A stretch of DNA of 64,000 nucleotides from Proteiniborus sp. MB09-C3 (GTDB lineage Bacteria; Bacillota; Clostridia; Tissierellales; Proteiniboraceae), in NCBI RefSeq assembly GCF_030263895.1, contig NZ_CP127161.1:124001-188000 (forward strand). Direction: 5' to 3'. The translations under genes were made by a program, and so were the position numbers. Below are positions 17,116 through 25,934 of this stretch, one piece after another. Position 1 is the stretch's first letter. The number at the start of each line of letters is the position of its first letter. The notes under the pieces are model-generated. The model searched no databases and was not told the DNA's origin. It worked only from the letters and a program-made list of their open reading frames with translations.

Positions 17116-18480
17116 TTAGAATGTCAATGTTCCATTTTCGTCCTTTATTATCTGTAATATTTGCTCTTCTCTTCCATCTAATGCATTGATATATACTATA
17201 TAATCATTTTCTTTATATTTTCCTTTAAATTCGTAGCATAATACTTCCTTTGATCCTTTTGGAATCATTGCAAGCCTTACGCTGTCTATATTGAAATCTA
17301 GTCTAACCTTGCCCCTAGCTTCTTCCTGTGTTATTTGTGGAGCTGGTATTTCTCTACTATGATGGGCATGTAAGTATGTTGCTGCATCAAAGCCTACTAT
17401 TTCTCCACTATCTAAGGCTACTCTGACTTTTATCAAATCAGGATATATGGTTACATCGTTTTCTGTATATGCGAAATTAAACAATCCAGTGCCATCATTT
17501 TTCAATGAATAGTTTGGTTCCATGTTTTTATAGCCTTTTTCCTCTAAAAATTTTAGCGCCCTATCCTGTGCTTGCTTCATAGATAGACTAATGCTGCTTA
17601 CATTTCTTGGATTAGTCATCCAAACTACATGGCCACCTTGCTTGCTTATACTAATATATGCTCCAGCTGCTTCTTTTTTGTTTCCTGTAGATAGGCTAAA
17701 GGTATAGGAAGGTATAGTTGCTGCATTGTTTGAATGCTCACCTTCTTCAAATAATTCTAGATTTCCTTTCTGCTGATCCCCAAGAAAATCTTCTGCTATT
17801 TTTCTTGCCTCATCAGCACTTACATTTTTCTCTCCTAATCCTTTAGGCTTCATATTCATAATTTGATCAGAAAATGGTCCATCATATATTAATTCTGGGT
17901 ATTCTGTCATTGTTTCTTCAAATTTAGTCAATCTTGTATTTAGCATATCCTTATCTGCTTCCTTCAAGCCTTCTCTTTGCTTCTGCTGTATTTTACCTAG
18001 AGTCATTTGGCCTGTCATTATTTTATCCTGTACTGTGGATAGCTCCCTTGTTAAGTAAGCTGAGTAATCTTGAAGCTTGAACATTGCCTCTCTTTGCTTA
18101 CTATCTGGTTTATTTCCATCTAAATGCTGTCTTATCATTGAGTAGCTATAGTCAGCTACTTGTGTTAGATACTTTTTAGTTTTACTTATGTCACTATGGC
18201 TTACTGGTAATTGTGCAAGCTTATCTTGAGCTAAAGATGCCTGCTGCATTATCTGAGATAGCAGAAGTACATTTTGATCCATTGAATCAGACAGAAGTGC
18301 TTTTGATAGTCCTACTTGAACATTGGCTACATGGGCTTTTGTATCATGAAATAGCCTTTGATAATCATTATTTAAAGCTATTTGGTAATCATTTTTAAGC
18401 TGATATTGGTAAGCTCCCCAAACTCCCACTGCTAAAAGTGCTATTGCTAATATAGCAGAAGTTATTCCTTTTCTATTCAT
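17116..18480 (-). CDS. ypeB: Spore germination protein YpeB
   Basis: YpeB is needed to place or stabilise the cortex-lytic enzyme SleB in the spore and is found next to sleB in spore formers. The 454-residue protein has one N-terminal membrane anchor (about 7-25), a helical region (about 30-190) and C-terminal PepSY-like repeats with conserved segments such as SADEARKIAEDFLG and ITQEEARGKV. This order matches the Bacillus protein. It begins 13 bases after sleB with a GGGAGGTGAT site, so the two are cotranscribed, presumably in the forespore. Confidence 0.94.
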   Translation of the reverse strand: MNRKGITSAILAIALLAVGVWGAYQYQLKNDYQIALNNDYQRLFHDTKAHVANVQVGLSKALLSDSMDQNVLLLSQIMQQASLAQDKLAQLPVSHSDISKTKKYLTQVADYSYSMIRQHLDGNKPDSKQREAMFKLQDYSAYLTRELSTVQDKIMTGQMTLGKIQQKQREGLKEADKDMLNTRLTKFEETMTEYPELIYDGPFSDQIMNMKPKGLGEKNVSADEARKIAEDFLGDQQKGNLELFEEGEHSNNAATIPSYTFSLSTGNKKEAAGAYISISKQGGHVVWMTNPRNVSSISLSMKQAQDRALKFLEEKGYKNMEPNYSLKNDGTGLFNFAYTENDVTIYPDLIKVRVALDSGEIVGFDAATYLHAHHSREIPAPQITQEEARGKVRLDFNIDSVRLAMIPKGSKEVLCYEFKGKYKENDYIVYINALDGREEQILQIIKDENGTLTF

Positions 18481-18493
18481 TCATATCACCTCC

Positions 18494-19207
18494 CTAGTTT
18501 CCGAACCAGTGTTTACCTATTTTTATAACCACCTGTCTAGACCATATCCATGTACTAGTAGCTGTTGCAGGATTCCAGTAATACCTACATCCATAGGTTG
18601 GATCCCACCCATTTATTGCATCTCTTGCAGCTCGTATTGATTCTTCATCTGGCTCTAGATTTATCTGCCCATCGTCTACTGCCGTAAAGGCTAAGGGTTG
18701 ATATATTACCCCTGCTATTGTACTAGGAAATGAAGGGTGTCTTGTTCTATTGAGTATGACTGCTCCTACAGCAACTTTTCCTATATAAGGCTCACCCCTT
18801 GCTTCTGCATGTATTGCCTTTGCTAATAAATACACGTCTCCTTCCCTGCTAAGTCCTGTACCAGTTTCGGCAGCTGGGCCAGCAAGGGAAATCCCTATTG
18901 CTGATGCTGTAGCTGGTCCTACTACCCCATCTTCATTTAAGCCATTAGCTCTTTGAAACCTTCTTACGGCCCTATATGTATCAGCTCCATATATGCCATC
19001 AACATCACCTACAAGATATCCCCATTGAGAAAGTCTGGATTGAACTTGCCTTACGTCTTCTCCTTCTGACCCCCAATATAGAATTCTTTCCTGTAACATT
19101 GCTTGCTCCTTTGCCTGCACTGAATGTATATTTTCGTTTATGTAAAAGGTGCCTGCAGTAAATGTTACTATTATTAAGATGCTTAAGATTAAAACTATCT
19201 TCTTCAA
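18494..19207 (-). CDS. sleB: Spore cortex-lytic enzyme SleB
   Basis: SleB is the germination-specific lytic transglycosylase that degrades cortex peptidoglycan containing muramic lactam. The 237-residue protein has a signal or anchor segment (about 4-24), a PG-binding domain (about 45-105, WGSEGEDVRQVQSRL and DGIYGADTYRAVRRFQ) and the Hydrolase_2 catalytic domain (about 125-237) with the catalytic Glu in AIHAEARGEP and the GAVILNR motif. Translation starts at TTG 19207 behind GGGGAGG. It is the first gene of the sleB-ypeB pair. Confidence 0.95.
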   Translation of the reverse strand: MKKIVLILSILIIVTFTAGTFYINENIHSVQAKEQAMLQERILYWGSEGEDVRQVQSRLSQWGYLVGDVDGIYGADTYRAVRRFQRANGLNEDGVVGPATASAIGISLAGPAAETGTGLSREGDVYLLAKAIHAEARGEPYIGKVAVGAVILNRTRHPSFPSTIAGVIYQPLAFTAVDDGQINLEPDEESIRAARDAINGWDPTYGCRYYWNPATATSTWIWSRQVVIKIGKHWFGN

Positions 19208-19312
19208 GTTTTTCCTCCCCTCCTATGTTGTGTATAATAAATTCGGATTGGTCTTATTTTCTGTAAAAATATCTATATTTATACAAACATTTTAAAACTG
19301 CTTGGAAATACA

Positions 19313-19352
19313 AAAAACCAGAGGGTCATTTCTTAACGTCCCTCTGGTTTTT
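19313..19352 (-). terminator. Terminator of spoIIR
   Basis: AAAAACCAGAGGG (19313-19325) pairs with CCCTCTGGTTTTT (19340-19352), a perfect 13-base stem with T residues on either strand. Confidence 0.9.
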
Positions 19353-19364
19353 ATGCAGCTTCGA

Positions 19365-20042
19365 CTAATGTCTGCCAGCTACAAAAATCTTTGCAAGTTG
19401 AATTCTTCCTTTTTCAAATAGCTCTAGTACCTTTGATTTTAAAATTATTGGCATTTCCTCTTTGTCTTTTGCACTTATTATCATATTGAATTCTTCTTCT
19501 GTTAAAACCTTTCTTAACTCGTCCTTTGTTTTGTTATCTGTTAATCCATTTGTTATATCTATGAAGCATAATGGCGGAAACATTACACACCACCAGTTTT
19601 GTCCCTTGCCCTCTCCTATGACTACTCTCAGGGCCTCATATTCTCCTGCGGGTAATGTAAATCCTCCGTAGGATTTTGTTGGGAAATTTTGATTATCCAA
19701 TGAAACTGATACCTGATATTCCTTTCCGTCCAATTTTATTTCTTCTAGGGCTGTTTTCTTTATTTCTTCAATATTGCTTTTCACTATTTCTCTAGTTTCA
19801 TCGATTGAATTTGAATCCTTTAGCTTATCATTCATATTATCTATTATTTTGTCTCTGACTTTTAGCTTTAATTCTTGATCCTCTGGCGAATCACTATTTG
19901 CTAGTACATGTAGTCTTATGAGCTTATTCTTATATGCCTCGCTACTAATGCTTGAACTAAATATGTAATTTAAAAATACTGCTGATATTACAATTACAAT
20001 ACTAGTAAGTAATATCCACTTTCTATTTTTCATTAATCTCAT
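19365..20042 (-). CDS. spoIIR: Stage II sporulation protein R
   Basis: SpoIIR is the forespore-made, secreted signal that triggers SpoIIGA to process pro-sigma-E in the mother cell. The protein (225 residues from this start) has an N-terminal membrane or signal segment (about 8-26), then the family core IRLHVLANSDSPEDQELKLKVRD, the GGFTLPAGEYEALRVVIGEG segment and NWWCVMFPPLCF. An open frame continues 50 codons upstream through repeat sequence, but GAGGAG just before ATG 20042 fixes the start near here; ATG 20033 is an alternative. Confidence 0.94.
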   Translation of the reverse strand: MRLMKNRKWILLTSIVIVISAVFLNYIFSSSISSEAYKNKLIRLHVLANSDSPEDQELKLKVRDKIIDNMNDKLKDSNSIDETREIVKSNIEEIKKTALEEIKLDGKEYQVSVSLDNQNFPTKSYGGFTLPAGEYEALRVVIGEGKGQNWWCVMFPPLCFIDITNGLTDNKTKDELRKVLTEEEFNMIISAKDKEEMPIILKSKVLELFEKGRIQLAKIFVAGRH

Positions 20043-20081
20043 TTTCTCCTCTCCCCCGCCTATAATTTTTAATTCTAAATA

Positions 20082-20147
20082 CGAGATCCTTCGCTTATAC
20101 TGCCCATCTCGGGATGACAAAAGAAAGTTGTCATTCTGAGAATCTCG
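20082..20147. repeat. Inverted pair of interspersed repeats upstream of spoIIR
   Basis: A direct copy (GAGATCCTTCGCTTATACTG onward to GGGATGACA) faces an inverted copy (TGTCATTCTGAGAATCTCG). The outer bases CGAGAT and ATCTCG pair, so the region can form a long hairpin between gerC and spoIIR. Confidence 0.65.
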
Positions 20148-20215
20148 TTTTTCGTTCTTAATTCTTTTCCCTTTATAACTAAGTATTAGCAATTATTGAT
20201 TATTTTAAACATAAT

Positions 20216-21391
20216 TTACTTAGTCATTCCAATTCTTCTTAATCTTGCATCTACATTTATTTCGAATTCTATGTCTGGAAATATATCTTCCCAATCATCC
20301 TTTATATCATCCCATAATTTAGGATTATATTTGCTAATATTCCTTCCTAAGCCTAAAGCATCTACCTTAAACTCTTTTTGCAATTTATTAAATGTAGCTC
20401 GTATTTGCTTGCTCAGTGTGTCTTCCAGTTCATTTTCTATATTCATTATTGTCTTCTGATCTGTTATCTTTTCCTTAGCTCCCAGCTTGTACTGCTGAAT
20501 ATAACCTTCTGTAGTTATATTTACTGTATATTTTATTTTGTCTCCATCCATAGTTACATGATTCTTTGTATGTGAATTTGTGATTACATATGGTACTATA
20601 GCGTTCTCATGTACTATATTAATCACAGCAGTGCTTACTCTATTCATTAGGAACATGGCTGAAATATTTTCTGCATCTTCCAGCCATCCTACAAGCTTGA
20701 AATCCTTTACTATTCCAGATCCACCTACCTTTACCTCTCCCTTTCCAGGTATAGCTCTAGGAAAAAGTGCATTGCCGCTAAAATAAAGCTCCGTCAATAT
20801 TTCCTCCAAAACCATATCGTTATATCTTGACGACCCTTGTTTTTTACCAATTATTTGATTTATAAGATAGCCTGTCTCAGGCTCAAATGGGTCTTCTATG
20901 TTGATTACTTCCTTTGCAGTACCTTTTACTACGAGAACATTAAGTTTTCTGCTGAGCTGATCATGCCTACCTAGATTGTCTAATATTTCCTTCATATACT
21001 CCCTATTTTTAGCTATTTCTTCTCCTAAAAGAACTACCTTTGTATGCCTAAATGTAAAATTTCTAGTGGTTCTAGTAGCCAATTCCTTAGTCGTCTCATA
21101 AGGATTGCTGCTTATACTTGCCATAACAATTCTAGGCTTATCACTTGTAGCATTTTTCCCTATTGCCCTTAAATCTGGTGCTACATAAGTAACCACAAAT
21201 CTATTTTCCTTCGATATTTCATTTCCCTCTACTTCTCTTTCAACCTCGTCAGCTGCATTCTCTTCTGGATTATAGGTATCTATTCCTATTGTCGATATAA
21301 AAAAGTACTGATCTAACTCTATTAAATCCCAGCAACCAGTGAGTAAAATTGCCATGCATAATACAATAATTAGCTTACATGGTGTTTTCAT
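20216..21391 (-). CDS. gerC: Spore germination receptor lipoprotein, Ger(x)C family
   Basis: This is the C subunit of a GerA-type nutrient germinant receptor, a lipoprotein on the outer face of the inner spore membrane. From ATG 21391 the protein has about 391 residues with a lipobox LTGC (Cys20) followed by WDLIELDQ, the family hallmark. The C-terminal domain ends with the DPLG-like region ALGLGRNISKYNPKLWDD. It overlaps gerB by 17 bases and closes the gerA-gerB-gerC operon. An upstream start at 21427 would add 12 basic residues and lacks a better ribosome site. Confidence 0.92.
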   Translation of the reverse strand: MKTPCKLIIVLCMAILLTGCWDLIELDQYFFISTIGIDTYNPEENAADEVEREVEGNEISKENRFVVTYVAPDLRAIGKNATSDKPRIVMASISSNPYETTKELATRTTRNFTFRHTKVVLLGEEIAKNREYMKEILDNLGRHDQLSRKLNVLVVKGTAKEVINIEDPFEPETGYLINQIIGKKQGSSRYNDMVLEEILTELYFSGNALFPRAIPGKGEVKVGGSGIVKDFKLVGWLEDAENISAMFLMNRVSTAVINIVHENAIVPYVITNSHTKNHVTMDGDKIKYTVNITTEGYIQQYKLGAKEKITDQKTIMNIENELEDTLSKQIRATFNKLQKEFKVDALGLGRNISKYNPKLWDDIKDDWEDIFPDIEFEINVDARLRRIGMTK

Positions 21392-22490
21392 TTCTCTTTG
21401 CTTCCCCTTTCTTTTTAAGTACTGCAATGATAAATAGCAGTGTGGGATAAATTATTGAAGCAAAAGTAGCAAAAATATAAGTAGATATTTGTCCATAATC
21501 ATAGACTAATACCACATTTCTAGGAACAAGTGACATAAAGTAGATTATTGGCACAAGAGGTAAAGCAAAGTATTTATATTCTTCTGCCTTGCACATTTTT
21601 CCTATTAATATTGAGGCTGAAAATATAGCTGACATTAGGGTAGTAAAAGCTACTATTACCCAAATTGCCATGACTATACCATCTATGTTTTCTATAAAGG
21701 CACTAGGAAATTGTATGGCTTTTGTCAGAGACAATAGGGGCCAAAGCTGTTTTTCTAGTCCTTTCTCACCAAATCTTGCAAGGGTCAAAAAGAAGGATAA
21801 TGAATATAATACCGTTATTACTCCAATTGCTCCAAGATTATATTTCATTGCTGACTTAGGATTTTTCGAATAATGCATATATATTAGTAAAAACTCCATT
21901 CCTCCAAAGGAAAAGAAAGTAAAAGGTATTGATTTAAGTATCTCCACAGGACTAGTTTTAAAAACAGGCAAAAGATTGCTGAAATCTAAATCTGGTATTA
22001 GCACAAAGCTGAAAACTAAAAGTGAAACTACTATAAAAGGTATTACTACAACTGAAAACCTTCCCATTGCTTCTACACCACTTCTGACTGTATAGACTGC
22101 TGTTAAAAGGACTGTCACTATGATTACTTCTATAGGAGTAGAAAATAGCAGGAACATCTTTATTACTTCACCAAATATTCTTGCGACAATGGAACCCTGC
22201 TCTACCATATGTATGACCATAATTGCTAAGGTTATATATGTAAGTGGCTTTCCTATAAGCAGACTACTTATTTCCATTATATTTTTTCCTTCATACATAA
22301 TCATTAGCTTTGTCATCATAGCTACTGGTATAGCTACTATTACTCCAGTTATCACCAATGAAATCCACCCGGAAGTTCCAAGCCTTTCTGCTAAGGTACC
22401 TGGCAAAGACAGCACTCCTACTCCAATTATTGTATGAAGCATAAGCACAGCAGCTTGAAAATTAGATATCCTTTTATTTTCTCCTATCAT
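21375..22490 (-). CDS. gerB: Spore germination receptor permease subunit, GerB family
   Basis: GerB subunits belong to the amino acid/polyamine transporter superfamily and form the ligand-sensing membrane part of GerA-type receptors. The protein has about ten hydrophobic segments and the N-terminal family motif ISNFQAAVLML...GVGVLSLPG. GGAG nine bases before ATG 22490 favours that start over ATG 22505 (371 residues). It overlaps gerA by 17 bases and gerC by 17 bases, so the three subunits are translationally coupled and should be made in the forespore. The germinant is unknown. Confidence 0.92.
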   Translation of the reverse strand: MIGENKRISNFQAAVLMLHTIIGVGVLSLPGTLAERLGTSGWISLVITGVIVAIPVAMMTKLMIMYEGKNIMEISSLLIGKPLTYITLAIMVIHMVEQGSIVARIFGEVIKMFLLFSTPIEVIIVTVLLTAVYTVRSGVEAMGRFSVVVIPFIVVSLLVFSFVLIPDLDFSNLLPVFKTSPVEILKSIPFTFFSFGGMEFLLIYMHYSKNPKSAMKYNLGAIGVITVLYSLSFFLTLARFGEKGLEKQLWPLLSLTKAIQFPSAFIENIDGIVMAIWVIVAFTTLMSAIFSASILIGKMCKAEEYKYFALPLVPIIYFMSLVPRNVVLVYDYGQISTYIFATFASIIYPTLLFIIAVLKKKGEAKRNENTM

Positions 22491-24063
22491 TTTTATCATC
22501 TCCATTATCCTTATGCTCTTTGTATATGAGCCTATCTTCGTCTATTAAATTAGACAATTTTTGCCTTTCTCTCATTTTAATTAAGGGTACTTTTATAAAT
22601 GTGTCCTTTAAGTCCGATATTGTTCTTCCCAATGTTGCAAAAGGAGCCATATAAGGTATTTCAAAGCTAGTTAATTTTACTAAATGAGTGATTATCATAA
22701 TCAATGCCAACATTATCCCATATAAACCAAGAACTGATGCAAATGCCATTACTATAAATCTCAATATTCTAAAGGATGAAGCGAATCCAAAATTCGGTAT
22801 CATAAAGGAGGCTATTGCTGTAACCGCTACTACTATGACCATAAGAGGGCTGACTATTCCTGCTTCTACAGCTGCTTGACCTATGACAAGACCTCCTACA
22901 ATACTTATAGTAGTACCTATAGGACCTGACATACGTGAGCCTGCTTCCCTTAAGAGTTCTATGGTTATCTCCATCATAAATGCCTCTATAAAGGCTGGAA
23001 ATGGCACATTTATTCTGCTTGCTCCTATATAGAGTGCAAGCCTTGTAGGCAATAGACCAGGATGGTAAGAAACTACGGCTATATACAATGCAGGACCTAA
23101 TAATGACACAAATACTGCAAAATATCTAACTAATCTTGACAATGATATTATTGGCCATCTCTGATAATAATCTTCTGCTGCTTGTAAAAATGTCATTACT
23201 GTAGCAGGAGCTAATAGACAAAATGGTGTATTATCTACAACAATGGCTATACGGCCCTGATAGAGTGCAGCAGCAACTGCATCAGGTTTTTCTGTGCTTT
23301 CTAGCTGCGGGAATGGAGAATAATGGCTATCCTCAATGAGTTGTTCTACATATGAGCTTTCTAATACGGCATCTATTTTAATACTTTCTATTCTCTTTAT
23401 TATTTCTTTCACTAGATTAGGATTCGCTATGTCTTCTATATATAATACTGCTATATCTGTCTTTGATCTTTCTCCTGCCTGCATATTTTTTACTTTAAAT
23501 TTAGTATCCCTTATTCTTTTTCTTATGAGTCCTGTGTTAAATTTTAGAGTCTCTACAAAGCCGTCCCTGGGGCCCCTAACTACGGTCTCCGACTCGGCCT
23601 CATTTATCCCTCTAGTAGGATATCCTCTTGAACCTATAATGATTATTTTTTCGTATCCATTTATTATTACAGCAGTATCTCCTACTAGGATGCTATCTAT
23701 TGCTTCTGTGAGATTATCTATTTCCTTTAGCTCTGTAGTTGCTATGGCTCCATCCATTGATAATCTAAATAGACCATCCCTAACATCTTCAGGAGCCTTA
23801 CCTCTTCCTTCTAGCATTAGGGGCCTTAATACATGCTGATTTACAAAATCCTTGTCTGCTATTCCATCAATCTGTATTACAGCAAATTCGTGTATTTGCT
23901 CCGCGCCTACCTTAAAGTTTCTAAAAAGCACATCATCACAATCCTTGAAAACTTCCTTGAGCTTTTTCATATTTTCTTCTAAATTTTTTGATGAGGGCAT
24001 CTTTTTTTTCACGGTATTTTTCTCCTCTTGCTGTTTTTTAAAGAATCTATCTAAAAAACCCAT
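22474..24063 (-). CDS. gerA: Spore germination receptor subunit, GerA family
   Basis: This 529-residue A subunit has a soluble N-terminal domain (about 1-270) and five to six membrane segments in the second half, the GerABKA layout. Conserved landmarks include GYEKIIIIGSRGYPTRGINEAESETVVRGPRDGF split across the ligand-binding domain, IAIVVDNTPFCLLAPATV, and PFPAFIEAFMMEITIELLREAG. It is the central part of the germinant receptor. The operon starts with the 71-residue protein 11 bases upstream. Only one receptor operon is present in the window. Confidence 0.94.
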   Translation of the reverse strand: MGFLDRFFKKQQEEKNTVKKKMPSSKNLEENMKKLKEVFKDCDDVLFRNFKVGAEQIHEFAVIQIDGIADKDFVNQHVLRPLMLEGRGKAPEDVRDGLFRLSMDGAIATTELKEIDNLTEAIDSILVGDTAVIINGYEKIIIIGSRGYPTRGINEAESETVVRGPRDGFVETLKFNTGLIRKRIRDTKFKVKNMQAGERSKTDIAVLYIEDIANPNLVKEIIKRIESIKIDAVLESSYVEQLIEDSHYSPFPQLESTEKPDAVAAALYQGRIAIVVDNTPFCLLAPATVMTFLQAAEDYYQRWPIISLSRLVRYFAVFVSLLGPALYIAVVSYHPGLLPTRLALYIGASRINVPFPAFIEAFMMEITIELLREAGSRMSGPIGTTISIVGGLVIGQAAVEAGIVSPLMVIVVAVTAIASFMIPNFGFASSFRILRFIVMAFASVLGLYGIMLALIMIITHLVKLTSFEIPYMAPFATLGRTISDLKDTFIKVPLIKMRERQKLSNLIDEDRLIYKEHKDNGDDKNDRRK

Positions 24064-24073
24064 ATATGCCTCC

Positions 24074-24289
24074 TTAAATGATTCTACCTATTAGGTAGAG
24101 TACTGGCCCTGCTATTATGTATACTATACCTATTGCCTTTGCTAGCTTTGCATCTCTTTTCTTTCCTGAACTCTGTAATTCTCTTCTATCCATTAATAAA
24201 ATAAATATGCCAACTGCAATAACGAAAAATGGCAGAAAGCTTTTTAGTAATGGCTTGATGCTATAAACAAGAACATATCTAAAAGTCAT
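24074..24289 (-). CDS. Small two-pass membrane protein ahead of gerA
   Basis: This 71-residue protein has two hydrophobic helices (about 15-33 and 50-68) joined by a basic loop (MDRRELQSSGKKRDAKLAK). It lies 10 bases upstream of gerA in the same orientation and ends in a GGRII-like tail. A small D subunit accompanies some germinant receptors (GerD-like small membrane proteins, 60-80 residues, two helices), and this gene has the right size and place. I do not recognise a defined family with certainty, so this role is inference. Confidence 0.65.
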   Translation of the reverse strand: MTFRYVLVYSIKPLLKSFLPFFVIAVGIFILLMDRRELQSSGKKRDAKLAKAIGIVYIIAGPVLYLIGRII

Positions 24290-24357
24290 TTTTCAATCAG
24301 CTCCCTAAGTAAATGAATTACTTAGTATAATATTTGCCAGCAAAGTACATTTTATGC

Positions 24358-24401
24358 AAAAAAGCACAGAGTGCATTTTCTAAATGTACTCTGTGCTTTT
24401 T
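24358..24401. terminator. Strong bidirectional-type hairpin downstream of the nucleotidyltransferase
   Basis: AAAGCACAGAGT pairs with ACTCTGTGCTTT (stem extends inward via CATTT/AAATG). A-rich and T-rich flanks on the two sides make it a terminator for the minus-strand ispE operon. Confidence 0.85.
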
Positions 24402-24454
24402 ACTCAAGCTATGGATATTATATTGAACGTGGAGAATATCTATCTGTCTTATAA

Positions 24455-25207
24455 TCAAATTTCAGTTTTATATTTTTGTAAATATTTTTCTGCCATATGA
24501 ATATGTTCTGGTTTGTCTACGTCATTTCCTATTTCTGCATAGTCTGATATTATGGCCTTTCCTCTTATATTGAGAAGCCTGGATACTCTGTTTTCTACCT
24601 CTTCTATGGCAAGTCTTCCTGCTGCCAGCTTTATTAAGAATGGCAAGCCTAATACTCTGCTCATTTTTGCAGGACTTTTTCTATAGCTTATCATTTGTTC
24701 TGCTATGTCTATGCAGCTATTAAGTATAGCTGGATTTAGCATAAATAAATTTCCGCCTGTAAATTGACCTTCCTTTAGAGTCGCATAGGTTCTTTCAGAC
24801 TCTGGATATGCAAGCTGACATGTAGTCCTGTTTATTATGGGATAACATATATCTGCTTTGACTTCTAAAGACCTTTTTATAAAGTCTTCCACTGCTTCTC
24901 CTGTTAAAAGCGGTATATCGCAGGTAGATATGAGAAGCATAGAGTCTTCCTGAAAGTGCTTTACTCCAGCTACTATGTTGTCCAACATGCTACCAGTATG
25001 GTCTATTATAGCATCTACTTTTGCCTCCAAACTGGCAAGCTGGTTTTTATCACCTACTATGACTACCTTATGTATGCTATTAGATGCCTTCAGTGCATCT
25101 ATAACATACATAACCATGGGCTTGCCTTGTAGTTCAATAAGAGCTTTGCTGTTCTTTGATTCTAGCTGATCCCTTTCGTTTCCTGCAAGAATTATACAAT
25201 TTATCAT
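24455..25207 (-). CDS. MobA-like nucleotidyltransferase
   Basis: The protein (250 residues from ATG 25207) begins INCIILAGNERDQ and continues SKALIELQGKPMVMYVIDAL, the NTP-binding signature of the MobA/GlmU-type nucleotidyltransferase fold. ISTCDIPLLTG supplies the metal-binding Asp. Such enzymes transfer NMP to a sugar phosphate, cofactor or alditol. The canonical GG of the P-loop-like turn (LAGGxGxR) is altered to LAGNERDQ, so its substrate or activity may differ. GAGGA about ten bases upstream supports ATG 25207. It is the third gene of the ispE-gntR operon, which suggests a link with isoprenoid or envelope metabolism but does not prove one. Confidence 0.8.
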   Translation of the reverse strand: MINCIILAGNERDQLESKNSKALIELQGKPMVMYVIDALKASNSIHKVVIVGDKNQLASLEAKVDAIIDHTGSMLDNIVAGVKHFQEDSMLLISTCDIPLLTGEAVEDFIKRSLEVKADICYPIINRTTCQLAYPESERTYATLKEGQFTGGNLFMLNPAILNSCIDIAEQMISYRKSPAKMSRVLGLPFLIKLAAGRLAIEEVENRVSRLLNIRGKAIISDYAEIGNDVDKPEHIHMAEKYLQKYKTEI

Positions 25208-25229
25208 ATACTTCATTCCTCATATTTTC

Positions 25230-25922
25230 TCATATATTATCTATTTTGAAATTATCTTTTACACGAGATACTATAAACTTTTCAATATTTTCTATATGCT
25301 TCTGTGCATATTCATTTGCTTTTTCAGAATTTCTGCTTTCTATTGCATCTAAAACATTTTGATGTTCTTTTACAAGATATGTGGTCATATTGTATTCAGT
25401 AAAATAAGTTACTCGAAATCTTTGTACCTGTTCTCTTAAGCTTTCTATAATGGATGTTAGCTTTTTATTTTTTGCAGCCTGTAGTATGACCTCGTGAAAT
25501 TCTGTATCCTTGTTTATCATTCCTTGAACATCACTTTTCTCTATACATTCCTTAAATTGAGTGGATTTTTCCCTTAATAGCTGTATCTCTTCTTCACTGG
25601 CTCTAATGGCTGCAAGGGATGCAGCTAACCCTTCTAGAGAAGATCTGACTTCTAATACATCTACCACGTCTTTTAATGAAACATCTGCTACATATGCTCC
25701 TTTTCTAGGCTCCATTATCAATAATCCCTCAAGCTCAAGCTTTCTTATAGCTTCTCTCACTGGAGTTCTACTGACGCCAAGCTTCTCTGCCAATTGTATT
25801 TCCATGACTCTTTCTCCAGGCTTCAGTCTTCCGTCTAATATAGCTTCTCTTATAGATTCAAAGACTATTTCCCTAAGTGGCTTATAGTCATGTAGGTCTA
25901 GTTTATCTAAGTCAATATCCAT
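25230..25922 (-). CDS. GntR-family transcriptional regulator (FCD subfamily)
   Basis: This 230-residue regulator has an N-terminal winged helix (about 12-75, with IREAILDGRLKPGERVMEIQLAEKLGVSRTPVREA split over the helix-turn-helix) and a C-terminal all-helical FCD ligand domain (about 85-215; DVLEVRSSLEGLAA, then DTEFHEVIL with likely metal-binding Asp/His). FadR/FCD proteins usually respond to carboxylates or lipids. It lies 12 bases after ispE with an AGGAGG site and probably autoregulates the operon. The effector is unknown. Confidence 0.9.
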   Translation of the reverse strand: MDIDLDKLDLHDYKPLREIVFESIREAILDGRLKPGERVMEIQLAEKLGVSRTPVREAIRKLELEGLLIMEPRKGAYVADVSLKDVVDVLEVRSSLEGLAASLAAIRASEEEIQLLREKSTQFKECIEKSDVQGMINKDTEFHEVILQAAKNKKLTSIIESLREQVQRFRVTYFTEYNMTTYLVKEHQNVLDAIESRNSEKANEYAQKHIENIEKFIVSRVKDNFKIDNI

Positions 25923-25934
25923 CTGTAATCCTCC

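Noticed and set aside
24455-25207. MobA (molybdopterin guanylyltransferase) proper
   Set aside because: Neither the characteristic GG turn nor molybdopterin genes are present; only the general fold is supported.
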